A stretch of DNA of 64,000 bases from contig NZ_KQ948763.1 in assembly GCF_001514205.1 (NCBI RefSeq), positions 950,017 through 1,014,016 on the forward strand, in the 5' to 3' direction. The notes below the pieces were generated by a model. The model was not told the origin of the DNA, did no database searches, and saw nothing but the letters and a program-made list of their open reading frames with translations. Both the position numbers and the translations under genes were made by a program. This stretch comes from Streptomyces griseoruber (GTDB taxonomy: Bacteria; Actinomycetota; Actinomycetes; Streptomycetales; Streptomycetaceae). Positions 1 through 7,417 of this stretch are shown here, piece after piece; the stretch's first letter is position 1, and each line of letters begins with the position of its first letter.

Positions 1-412
1 TCGCGCTGCGGGCGGTGGCCAGCCGGGAGGCGAGGGCCTCGGCGTCGTCCAGGGTGCGCACCACCAGGTCGGAGCCGCCGGTCAGGCGGCGTGCCCTCGC
101 TCCGGTGGCGACGACCAGCCCGTCGTACGGCACCTCGGTGCCGTCGGCCAGCGTCACCGTACGGCCGCGGACGTCCAGCCGTACGGCCCGCGCCCCGGTA
201 CGGAACTCGATGTCCTCGCCCGGCGCGGGGAGCAGGGCGGATTTCGCGGGTTCCCGGCCGGCGAGGACGCCCTTGGACAGCGGGACGCGGGAATAGGGCT
301 GGTGAGGTTCTTCGGACACGACGGTCACCTGTCCGTCGAAGCCCCCGGCCCGCAGGCTCTCCGCCGCCGTCAGCGCGGCGATGGACCCGCCGACGACAAC
401 GATCCGCCTCAC
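1..412 (-). CDS. FAD-dependent ferredoxin reductase, N-terminal part
   Basis: Only the first ~137 residues are inside the window; the gene continues beyond base 1. The N-terminus RIVVVGGSIAALTAAESLRA is a Rossmann FAD-binding motif (GGSxAA variant of GxGxxG), followed by VPLSKGVLAG and VVATGARARRL, both typical of the class of NAD(P)H:rubredoxin/ferredoxin reductases that serve bacterial P450s. The GTG start at 412 overlaps the TGA stop of the ferredoxin gene, so the two are probably translationally coupled. Role inferred: NAD(P)H to ferredoxin electron transfer for the neighbouring P450. The C-terminus cannot be judged. Confidence 0.85.
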   Translation of the reverse strand, partial: MRRIVVVGGSIAALTAAESLRAGGFDGQVTVVSEEPHQPYSRVPLSKGVLAGREPAKSALLPAPGEDIEFRTGARAVRLDVRGRTVTLADGTEVPYDGLVVATGARARRLTGGSDLVVRTLDDAEALASRLATARSA

Positions 413-603
413 GGCCGCACCTTCAGCGCCGCGACGGGGCAGACCCGTACGGCGGCGGCGACCGCCCTCTCGTCCTCCGGGGCCACCTCCTCGCGGGTCA
501 GGTGCAGCTCGCCCTCGTCGTCGAGCCGGAACACCTCGGGCGCGGTCTGCTCACACAGCCCGTGGCCCTCACAACGGTCGAAGTCCACCAGGATCCTGGA
601 CAT
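409..603 (-). CDS. [3Fe-4S]-type ferredoxin for P450
   Basis: This 64-residue protein starts MSRILVDFDRCEGHGLCEQ and ends with CPVAALKV. It has the CxxxxxC...CP arrangement of the small single-cluster ferredoxins that accompany actinobacterial P450s, where a non-Cys residue (here His in CEGHGLC) replaces the fourth ligand of a 4Fe cluster. It lies one base downstream of the P450 stop and overlaps the reductase gene by 4 bp, so reductase, ferredoxin and P450 form one minus-strand operon in the order P450, ferredoxin, reductase. Role: one-electron carrier to the P450 haem. Confidence 0.9.
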   Translation of the reverse strand: MSRILVDFDRCEGHGLCEQTAPEVFRLDDEGELHLTREEVAPEDERAVAAAVRVCPVAALKVRP

Positions 604-604
604 C

Positions 605-1798
605 TCACTGCCCTTCCGTGCGTACCGTGACGGGCAGCGAAGCGATGCCCCGGATGACGTTGTTGAGCTTGCGCACCGGCTCGCCCGCGAGCTCGATCGA
701 CGACACCCGCCGTACCAGCGCGCCGAGCACCGCCTGCGCCTCCAGCCGGGCCAGCCCCTGGCCGGCGCAGCCGTGCACGCCGTAGCCGAGGGCGACGTGG
801 TCGACCGGGTTGCGGCGGACGAGGAACTCCTCGGGGCGTTGCCACTTGCGTTCGTCCCGGTTGGCCGAGGCGAAGGACAGCAGGACCCTGGTGTCGGCCG
901 GGATGGTGATGCCCTCGATGTCCACCGGCTGGGTGGTGCGCCGGAAGAAGCCCTGTGCGGGGGACTCCAGCCGCAACGACTCCTCGAACGCCGGGCCGAC
1001 GAGCGCCGGTTCGGCGCGCACCTCCTGGTAGGCCTGCGGGTGCCGGGCGAAGAGCAGGATCGTGTTGCCGATCGCGTTGATGGTGGTGTCCATGCTGGCG
1101 ATCACGTACGCGGACAGCAGGGGCACCACGGAGGCGGCCTCGATCTCCCCCCGCTCCGCGGCCTGGTGGATGGCGGCGGCCCAGCCGTCCGGGCGGAGGT
1201 TCTCCGGCACCATCACCGTGTTGAGGTACCCGAACATCTGGCTGACGAAGGGGATGGATGCCTCGGCGCGGGCGTTGAACGGGCCGAAGGTGTTGAACGC
1301 CGCGTCCGCGAACGACAGCAGCGGGCCCCGTGCTTCCTCGGCGAGCCCGACCAGTTCGGCGACCACGGTCACGGGGAACACCGCGGCGAGATCCGCTACG
1401 GCGTCGAAGTCGCCCTTGGCCACGGCGTCGGCGACGAGGTCGTCCGCGAGGGCGGTGATCCGGGTGCGGAGCCCCGCCAGGGCCTTGGGGGCGAGCTTGT
1501 CGGACAGCAGAGCCCGCAGCCGGGTGTGGTCCGGCGGGTCACTGGCCAGCACGGTGCCCTTCATCTGGGCGTTGAACTGGTCCTCGTAGCCGACGCCGTG
1601 CGCAGACGAGAAGCGTTCGTGGTCGGCCAGAGCCGTGCGCACGTGGTCGTAGCGCGGAAGGACCCAGGCGTCGAAGGTGGTCAGCCGTATCGCGGGGGCG
1701 ACTTCCCTGAGGTGGCGGAGCGCGGGGTACGGGTCGTGCAGCACGTCGTCGGCGAACAGATCGACGTCGGAGGTGGGCAGAGGCAAGGTCGCATGCAT
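605..1798 (-). CDS. Cytochrome P450
   Basis: The 397-residue protein has the normal length of a soluble class I bacterial P450. The I-helix reads ASMDTTINAIGN (oxygen-binding Asp-Thr), the K-helix has EESLRLES (ExxR), and the haem loop is LGYGVHGCAGQGLARLE with the cysteine ligand at about residue 344. The ATG at 1798 was chosen over longer in-frame starts because GGAGAG lies about 7 bases upstream and the product begins like other P450s (DVLHDPYPALRHLREV). The partner ferredoxin and reductase follow. The substrate is unknown; among neighbouring aromatic-catabolism genes, O-demethylation or hydroxylation of an aromatic acid is a reasonable inference but not shown. Its promoter region contains two TetR-type palindromes. 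Confidence 0.93.
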   Translation of the reverse strand: MHATLPLPTSDVDLFADDVLHDPYPALRHLREVAPAIRLTTFDAWVLPRYDHVRTALADHERFSSAHGVGYEDQFNAQMKGTVLASDPPDHTRLRALLSDKLAPKALAGLRTRITALADDLVADAVAKGDFDAVADLAAVFPVTVVAELVGLAEEARGPLLSFADAAFNTFGPFNARAEASIPFVSQMFGYLNTVMVPENLRPDGWAAAIHQAAERGEIEAASVVPLLSAYVIASMDTTINAIGNTILLFARHPQAYQEVRAEPALVGPAFEESLRLESPAQGFFRRTTQPVDIEGITIPADTRVLLSFASANRDERKWQRPEEFLVRRNPVDHVALGYGVHGCAGQGLARLEAQAVLGALVRRVSSIELAGEPVRKLNNVIRGIASLPVTVRTEGQ

Positions 1799-1902
1799 CG
1801 ACAACTCTCCTTCGAGTTGCTCGGGCCACGACGGAGTTCCGGGACGGAAGGGGGGCCGAGCCGTCGGCACGAGGGGGTGGGAAACGAAGAGAGCGAACCT
1901 GT

Positions 1903-1941
1903 GTGAGTCAACGCTCACACTTGTGGTGAGCATCAGCTCAC
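1903..1941. promoter_or_regulatory. Paired 16-bp operators upstream of the P450 operon
   Basis: Two sites of the form GTGAG-N6-CTCAC lie at 1903-1918 and 1926-1941, with starts 23 bp apart. They sit about 105-145 bases upstream of the P450 start, between that gene and the TetR gene. The same motif and the same 23-bp spacing recur at 2696-2734 on the other side of the TetR gene, so these are the likely binding sites of that regulator. Confidence 0.7.
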
Positions 1942-2001
1942 AACTGCTCCTGCTGCGTCAAGCCCCGTGCATGCACGTGTGTGCCACGGCGATCCAGGCG
2001 G

Positions 2002-2649
2002 TCAGCGGCCGTCCGGGGTGCCGAGGAGGTAGGAGATGACCGCGGTCTGGAGGTGGCTTCGCAGCTCGTTCCAGGGCAGCGGGCGGTCGGACTCCAGGAA
2101 CTCGCCCTGGGTGACGCGGTGCGCGATCGTGGCGTAGACCAGACGGAAGGCGAAGTCCAGCGCGGCCGCGGGATCCGGGTGTGCGACGGGGATGTGGCGC
2201 AGGGCCTCGGCGAAGTTGCGGTTGCCCTCGACGCTGACGCGCGAGCCCTCGACCCGTACCGCTTCGTGCCGGGTGCCGAGCAGCAGGAAAACGCGCAACA
2301 ACGCCTCGTGCGTCCGGAACGCGTCGGTGATCGCGCCGACCGCCTCGGCGATCGCCACGGCCGGATCGCGCAGGAGGCGCAACCGCTCCACGGACATGCG
2401 TTCCGTGATCTCGGCCTGGAGGTTCTCGGTGAAGGCGTGCTGGATGGCCAGCAGGAGCCCTTCCTTGTCGCCGAACCGGCGGTAGATGCTGCCGACCGCC
2501 ATGCCGGCCCGCTCGGCGACCGCGGCCACGGTCAGTGCGTCCACTCCGCCCTCTTCGAGCAGGGCGTACCCGGCCTGCATGAGGTCCTGCTGCGAACGGC
2601 GACTGCCTTCACGGAGAGCTGTGGGCCGGCGGATGGGGGACTCGGTCAT
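2002..2649 (-). CDS. TetR-family transcriptional regulator
   Basis: The 215-residue product has an N-terminal TetR helix-turn-helix at about residues 20-65 (ALTVAAVAERAGMAVGSIYRRFGDKEGLLLA) and an all-helical ligand domain. It lies between the P450 operon and the divergent FAD hydroxylase gene at 2832. Both flanking promoters carry a pair of GTGAR-N6-YTCAC sites, which suggests one repressor controls the P450 system, the hydroxylase-hydrolase pair and itself. The inducer is probably an aromatic acid or a pathway intermediate; this is inference only. Confidence 0.92.
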   Translation of the reverse strand: MTESPIRRPTALREGSRRSQQDLMQAGYALLEEGGVDALTVAAVAERAGMAVGSIYRRFGDKEGLLLAIQHAFTENLQAEITERMSVERLRLLRDPAVAIAEAVGAITDAFRTHEALLRVFLLLGTRHEAVRVEGSRVSVEGNRNFAEALRHIPVAHPDPAAALDFAFRLVYATIAHRVTQGEFLESDRPLPWNELRSHLQTAVISYLLGTPDGR

Positions 2650-2695
2650 TTGCGCAGTTTATCGACCGGGCTCTTGACGTCCATGTTGCCGTCGT

Positions 2696-2734
2696 GTGAA
2701 TCTCACTTCACTCTAACTGTGAATGCGAATTCAC
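2696..2734. promoter_or_regulatory. Paired 16-bp operators in the tetR/hydroxylase intergenic region
   Basis: GTGAATCTCACTTCAC at 2696-2711 and GTGAATGCGAATTCAC at 2719-2734 both fit GTGAR-N6-YTCAC and start 23 bp apart, the same geometry as the pair before the P450. The position between divergent starts (2649 minus, 2832 plus) fits autoregulation plus control of the hydroxylase. Confidence 0.72.
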
Positions 2735-2831
2735 GCGAAGGCCCGGCACGCACCGCACGGTCGAGCCGTACCCCTCTCCCATCCCACCACGACCCCTCGC
2801 AAAGGCGCGGGGCTGTCTCTGGAGGTGTCCG

Positions 2832-4388
2832 ATGGCTCCGCGCTATGACATCGCCGTCGTCGGCTACGGTCCGACCGGACTCGCCGCGGCGTCCCTGCTG
2901 GGCCGGCTCGGCCACCGGGTGGTGGTCTGCGAACGCTGGCCGGCCCTGTACGGGCTGCCCCGGCTCACCCACATCGACGACGAGACCGCACGTACCGTCC
3001 AGGCGGCGGGCGACGTCGACGAGGCGCTGCGGGACTCGTCCCCGTGCGAGTACCTGTGGGTCAACGGCAAGGGCGAGACGCTCGTGCGCATCCCGGCGAA
3101 CCCCGACGGCCCGATGGGATATCCGGACCACATCTCCATGTACCAGCCGGACGTGGAGCAGGCGATCGACAAGCGGTTGCGCGGTTACGGTTCGGTCGAC
3201 GTCCGACAGGGCTGGGCGGTCACCGGCCTCGACCAGGACGACGACGGCGTCACCCTGCGCCTGTGCGGCTGGAACGCCGAGACAAGCTGTGCGGACGGCC
3301 CGCGCGACGAGGTCCGGGCCCGCTACGTGATCGCCGCCGACGGCAGCCGCAGCGGGGTACGGGAACTGCTCGGCGTGGAGCGCGAGGACCTCGGGTTCAA
3401 CGAGCAGTGGGTCAACATCGACACCGAGTGGCTGCGCCCCCAGCCCCCGGAGTTCGCCTACGGAACCCAGTACTGCGATCCCGCGCGCGGCCACATGACC
3501 ATCAACATCGGCACCACCCGCCAGCGCTTCGAGTTCGCCCTGCTGCCGGGCGAGTCCCGGGAGGAGATGACCGCGCCGGAGACGGCCTGGCGGCTGCTGC
3601 GCGACTACCACGACCTGGGACCGGACGACGTACGGATCACCCGTCAGCTCGTCTACGGCTTCGAGGCCCGCATCGCCACCCGCTGGCGCACCGGGAGGGT
3701 CTTCCTGGCCGGCGACGCCGCCCACACCATGCCCCCCTACCTCGGCCAGGGCGCGTGCAGCGGCCTGCGCGACGCCACCAACCTCGCCTGGAAACTGCAC
3801 CTCGTCCTCGGCGGGCTGGCGCCCGAGGCTCTGCTGGACACCTACGAGAGCGAGCGCCGCCCGCACGTCACCGCCCTCACCCACATGGCGATCGGCCTCG
3901 GCAAGGTCGCCAACACCCACGACGTCGAGGCAGCGGCGGCCCGGGACGCGGCCTTCTTCGCGGGCAAGGTACCCCCGCCGCCCCCGTTCCCGCCCCTTGC
4001 GGGCGGAGTCCTCAGGCCGGACGGGGACGCGCCCGTCGGCACCCTCACCCCCCAGGGCCGCGTCCGCCTCGCCGACGGCCGCACGGGACGCTTCGACGAC
4101 CTGACCGGATACGGCTTCACCCTGGTCACCGCCGAAGATCCCACCGCCGCCCTCGGCCCCGACCGGCTCGCCAGGCTGACGCGCCTGGGCTGCACCGTGG
4201 TCGCCCTCGACACCGTCGACGACCTCGACGGGCGGCACCGGGAGTACCTCCAGCGGCTCGGCGCGGTCGCCTACCTGGCACGCCCCGACTTCGTGCTGTT
4301 CGGCGTGGCGGCGGACAGCACGGACCTCGGCGCGCTCGTGGACGACCTGGACGAGGCACTGTCCGCCACGGCCAAGGCGGTCGTATGA
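2832..4388 (+). CDS. FAD-dependent aromatic hydroxylase, MhpA/PheA-type
   Basis: This 518-residue single-component flavoprotein monooxygenase has all three family fingerprints: the dinucleotide motif VVGYGPTGLAAASLLGRLGH at the N-terminus, the central DG motif VIAADGSRSGVRELLG, and the GD motif FLAGDAAHTMPPYLGQGACS. The C-terminal ~150 residues form the thioredoxin-like domain of the 3-(3-hydroxyphenyl)propionate or resorcinol hydroxylase group. It should use NAD(P)H and O2 to add an ortho hydroxyl to a phenolic acid. It overlaps the downstream hydrolase by 4 bp (ATGA). Its position before a hydrolase and a relic hydroxyquinol module suggests a phenol feeding into ring cleavage. Substrate not determined. 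Confidence 0.9.
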   Translation: MAPRYDIAVVGYGPTGLAAASLLGRLGHRVVVCERWPALYGLPRLTHIDDETARTVQAAGDVDEALRDSSPCEYLWVNGKGETLVRIPANPDGPMGYPDHISMYQPDVEQAIDKRLRGYGSVDVRQGWAVTGLDQDDDGVTLRLCGWNAETSCADGPRDEVRARYVIAADGSRSGVRELLGVEREDLGFNEQWVNIDTEWLRPQPPEFAYGTQYCDPARGHMTINIGTTRQRFEFALLPGESREEMTAPETAWRLLRDYHDLGPDDVRITRQLVYGFEARIATRWRTGRVFLAGDAAHTMPPYLGQGACSGLRDATNLAWKLHLVLGGLAPEALLDTYESERRPHVTALTHMAIGLGKVANTHDVEAAAARDAAFFAGKVPPPPPFPPLAGGVLRPDGDAPVGTLTPQGRVRLADGRTGRFDDLTGYGFTLVTAEDPTAALGPDRLARLTRLGCTVVALDTVDDLDGRHREYLQRLGAVAYLARPDFVLFGVAADSTDLGALVDDLDEALSATAKAVV

Positions 4389-5479
4389 CGGCCGCGGTCC
4401 CCGGGACGGCCTCTCTGCCGCCGCTGGTGGCGGCCCAGCACCGGGCCATGCCCTTCACGCGGCTCACCGACTGCGGCATGGACCCGGCCGACGCCCGCCG
4501 CCTGCTCGCCGACACCGCGGCCGGGACGCCGTGGCAGGACGCCGCCGCGGCCATCGCGGAGACGCAGCTGGAACGGGCCCGCGAGGCAGAGCGGTCGGGG
4601 CACCGCACGACCGCCCGGCAGGCGTACCGCCACGCCTCCGCGGCCTGGATGTTCGCGCAGATGGCGTACCAGACCGACACCGCGGAGAAGCGGGATCTGT
4701 ACGCCCGGCACACCGCCGCGACCGCCGCTCTCGCACCGGCCGTGGAGCGCGTGGAGATCCCGTATCGCGACGGGCGGCTCGGCGGCTGGTTGTGCCTGCC
4801 GCCGACGGGCGAGGCGCAGGCCACCGTCATCGTCTGGGGCGGCCTCAGCGGCTGGGGCGCCGCGTACCTGCCCGTCGCTGAGGCCTCCACCTCTCGCGGC
4901 CTGGCCTGCCTGCTCGCGGAAGGTCCCGGGCAGGGCGAGTCGCGGCTGCGTCACGGACTGTACGTCGACGAGCGCGTCACCGAGGGCTTCGCCCGCTTCG
5001 TCGACCTGGTCGAGGCCGATCCCCGTCTCGGCGGCGCGATCGGGATCCAGGGCGTCAGCTTCGGCGGCCTGTTCGCCGCCCACCTGGCCGCCGCCGACCC
5101 GCGCGTCGGCGCGGTGGTGGTCAACGGCGCCCCGGCCACGCCCACGGTCCCCGAATACCGCACCGCCCGCGAACAGATGGCCGCTGTGGTCGGCACCGAC
5201 GACCCGGACCGGGTGACCGAGGTCATGGACGCCCTGCGCTTCGACCCGGACAAGCACCGCATCACCTGCCCGCTGCTCCTGCTGCACGGCGGCCAGGACC
5301 CTCTGGCCCGCTACGAGGACCAGGAGCCCTTCCTGCGCGCCGCGGACCCCGCCGCCGCGACCGTCCGCATCTGGCCCGACGGCGAGCACACCCTCTACAA
5401 CCACGCGGCCGAACGCGACGCGCTCACCGGCGACTGGTTCACCGACCACCTCACCGGCCAGGGCACCCCGAGAGGTTAG
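4385..5479 (+). CDS. Alpha/beta hydrolase (FrsA/pseudooxynicotine-hydrolase-like)
   Basis: The product is 364 residues. A helical N-terminal cap of ~110 residues precedes an alpha/beta hydrolase core beginning VERVEIPYRDGRLGGWLCLP. The nucleophile elbow is GIQGVSFGG (Ser), the acid is in HGGQDPLARYE (Asp), and the histidine is in WPDGEHTLYN. This cap-plus-core layout matches the 2,6-dihydropseudooxynicotine hydrolase/FrsA-like group, which includes C-C bond hydrolases. The ATG overlaps the stop of the upstream hydroxylase, so both are one transcription unit. A role in cleaving a C-C bond or ester of an aromatic intermediate is inferred. Confidence 0.85.
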   Translation: MTAAVPGTASLPPLVAAQHRAMPFTRLTDCGMDPADARRLLADTAAGTPWQDAAAAIAETQLERAREAERSGHRTTARQAYRHASAAWMFAQMAYQTDTAEKRDLYARHTAATAALAPAVERVEIPYRDGRLGGWLCLPPTGEAQATVIVWGGLSGWGAAYLPVAEASTSRGLACLLAEGPGQGESRLRHGLYVDERVTEGFARFVDLVEADPRLGGAIGIQGVSFGGLFAAHLAAADPRVGAVVVNGAPATPTVPEYRTAREQMAAVVGTDDPDRVTEVMDALRFDPDKHRITCPLLLLHGGQDPLARYEDQEPFLRAADPAAATVRIWPDGEHTLYNHAAERDALTGDWFTDHLTGQGTPRG

Positions 5480-5487
5480 GACCATCA

Positions 5488-6012
5488 GTGGACTTCACCG
5501 TCTAGACCGCCACCGAGGAGAGTCTCACCCGCCACCTCCACGACTTCGTGCGGGACATCGAACCCACGATCCAGGAGTGGGAGGCCGCTATCGGTTTCCT
5601 CACCGCCGTCGGCCAGAAGGGCGACGACACCCGCCAGGAGTTCGTCCGGCTCTCCGACATCCTGGGCGCCTCCCTGCTCGTCGAGACGAGCAACGGGGCC
5701 GAGGAGGGAACCGAGAGCACCGTCCTCGGCCCCTTCCACATGACCGAGTCCCCCCGCCGCGAACGCGGCGACTCCATCGACCTCCTCGGCACCGACCGTC
5801 CCTGAGTGGTCTGCGGCCGAGTGCGCGCCGCCGACGCAACACCGCTTCAGAGCGCCGAACTCGACGTGTGGCAGGAACTCGGCCTGACCGAGCGCGACTT
5901 CGACGAGATCACCGCCCAGGCACAGGCCCAGCCCTACGCCAACCCACGCCCTGTCACCGCGCAGGCCCTCCGCTTCCTCCTCACTCAGGCCCTGAAAGGA
6001 ACCCTCGCGTGA
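5488..6012 (+). pseudogene. Fused remnant: hydroxyquinol 1,2-dioxygenase N-terminus joined to maleylacetate reductase C-terminus
   Basis: One reading frame starting with GTG 5488 carries in-frame stops at 5503 (TAG) and 5803 (TGA). Residues such as DIEPTIQEWEAAIGFLTAVG and GTESTVLGPFHMTESPRRE match the intact dioxygenase at 53349. After the dioxygenase segment ending LDVWQ, the frame changes identity to ELGLTERDFDEI...QPYANPRPVTA, the last ~45 residues of maleylacetate reductase as encoded at 54257. Compared with the intact pair the junction removes about 1.39 kb (the equivalent of 53799-55186). All metal ligands of the dioxygenase and the nucleotide-binding part of the reductase are gone, so it cannot work. 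Confidence 0.88.
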
Positions 6013-6310
6013 TCAAGTTGGTGGCCGCCGTACGGCGGCACCCCGGCTGACGCACACCGAAGAGGCCGAGTACATCGAGAAGGCGCACGGCTGACAGCAG
6101 TCGCCAACAAGCCGACCGTGCGCAAGTACGTCCAGCCGAGCTGTGGTCAACGGGATCACGGACGTTGCCACCGTCCTGTCCTCCGCCGACGGTACGACGC
6201 CGGACCGGGAGGCGTGGAGGCAGCGGGGCCGGTACTCGATCGGTGCGCACTTCGGGGCCGGAGCGATGAGGGACGCGCCTGCCGTGCCGGGTGGCGGACC
6301 CGCGCTGGGA
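6009..6310 (+). pseudogene. EthD-domain protein remnant
   Basis: A GTG start at 6009 overlaps the preceding stop and gives IKLVAAVRRHPG, then a TGA. Continuing in another frame restores LTHTEEAEYIEKAHG and then LTAVANKPTVRKYVQPSC, a pattern like the conserved start of EthD-family small proteins (RRP-LT-EEF-YWE-HGP-V...RYVQ). At least two frameshifts and the loss of the C-terminal half make it nonfunctional. EthD proteins often accompany aromatic-degradation genes, so this was probably the third gene of the decayed hydroxyquinol segment. Similarity is judged by eye. Confidence 0.6.
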
Positions 6311-6349
6311 ACGACATGACGCATCGCCTGCCGCGGGTCCGCCGGCGTC

Positions 6350-7369
6350 TCACGCCGGGTTGCGGCCCATGAAGAACTCGCGGAAGGGATCCATGCTCGG
6401 TTCCAGGCCGGCGTCGATCAGACCCTTGCGCAGCGCGGTCATCTGGGCGTCGTGGATGCGCTGGGTGGGCTGGCGGAGAGGGCCGCCGTTGTAGCCCTGG
6501 AGCCAGCCCTGGAACTTCCATGCCTGCCGGTTGATGAACGCCCCGCCGTGCAGGGCCGGGGCGAGACCGGCCTTGATCTTCCGGGCGGGGTGGAGCTGCC
6601 AGTAGATGTCGGCGGCCTCGTCGTACTTGCCCTCCCGCAGGAGGTGGAAGGCGCGCGGGATCATCGGGCCGTAGTACTCGTGGTCGCTGGTGGCCGAGAA
6701 CTGGATCGGCATGATCTGTGACAGCGGGATCAGCTCGCCCTCGATGGGCATGGAGATGACGACCTCGTCGCCGAAGTGGCGGTGGCACTCGATGACGCTC
6801 TGGATGCCGGGGAAGCCGCCCTCCGCCTTGATCGCGACGATGTTGGGGCAGTCGTCGATCAGGCGCCGGATCAGGCGTACGGGGATGTCGGAGGGGTGGA
6901 TGCGGGGGCTGAAGCCCCACAGGTACATCGGGAAGAGCATGACGCCGAGGTTCGTCGCGTCGCAGACGGCCTTGGTGTAGTCGTGGATCTCCTGCTCGGA
7001 CTCGGGGTAGAAGTTCGGCGGGTACGACAGCAGCACCAGCTCGGCGCCCGCCTCCTCCGCGCCCTTCACGGCCTCGATGTTCTGCTCCAGCGTGCTCCAG
7101 CTGGCGTGGTGCACCAGCAGGAACCGGTCGCCCGCCTCGTCCTTGACGATGTTCAGGAAGTCCAGATACTCGGGGAGCTGGATGGCGACCTCGGAGACGC
7201 CGAGGGTGCCCATGAAGCCGTGCTCGATGGCGAGCCGGGTGTCGTGGCGGATCGCCTTCTCGTTGATGTTCCTCAGGTCGCCCGTGAAGGACGGGATCGT
7301 GCAGTTGACGACGCCGACGAGGTTCTCGCGTGCCCATTCGCGGGCTTCGGCGCGGGTGTAGCGGGCCAT
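6350..7369 (-). CDS. DapA-family aldolase/hydratase-lyase
   Basis: This 339-residue (beta/alpha)8 protein of the dihydrodipicolinate synthase superfamily has the Schiff-base lysine in NIVAIKAEGGFPG and a family-like start NLVGVVNCTIPSFTGDLRNINEKA. Superfamily members in aromatic catabolism (for example hydroxybenzylidenepyruvate hydratase-aldolase) split or condense pyruvate-containing compounds. It is the last gene of the copy-1 meta-cleavage operon, 48 bases after the aldehyde dehydrogenase. A retro-aldol step releasing pyruvate and an aldehyde that the dehydrogenase then oxidises is the natural inference. It has no copy-2 counterpart in the window. Confidence 0.85.
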   Translation of the reverse strand: MARYTRAEAREWARENLVGVVNCTIPSFTGDLRNINEKAIRHDTRLAIEHGFMGTLGVSEVAIQLPEYLDFLNIVKDEAGDRFLLVHHASWSTLEQNIEAVKGAEEAGAELVLLSYPPNFYPESEQEIHDYTKAVCDATNLGVMLFPMYLWGFSPRIHPSDIPVRLIRRLIDDCPNIVAIKAEGGFPGIQSVIECHRHFGDEVVISMPIEGELIPLSQIMPIQFSATSDHEYYGPMIPRAFHLLREGKYDEAADIYWQLHPARKIKAGLAPALHGGAFINRQAWKFQGWLQGYNGGPLRQPTQRIHDAQMTALRKGLIDAGLEPSMDPFREFFMGRNPA

Positions 7370-7417
7370 GGTGGTGTGCTCCTCGGTCTTTCGTGATCAG
7401 ACGTGGGGGTTTCGTGA

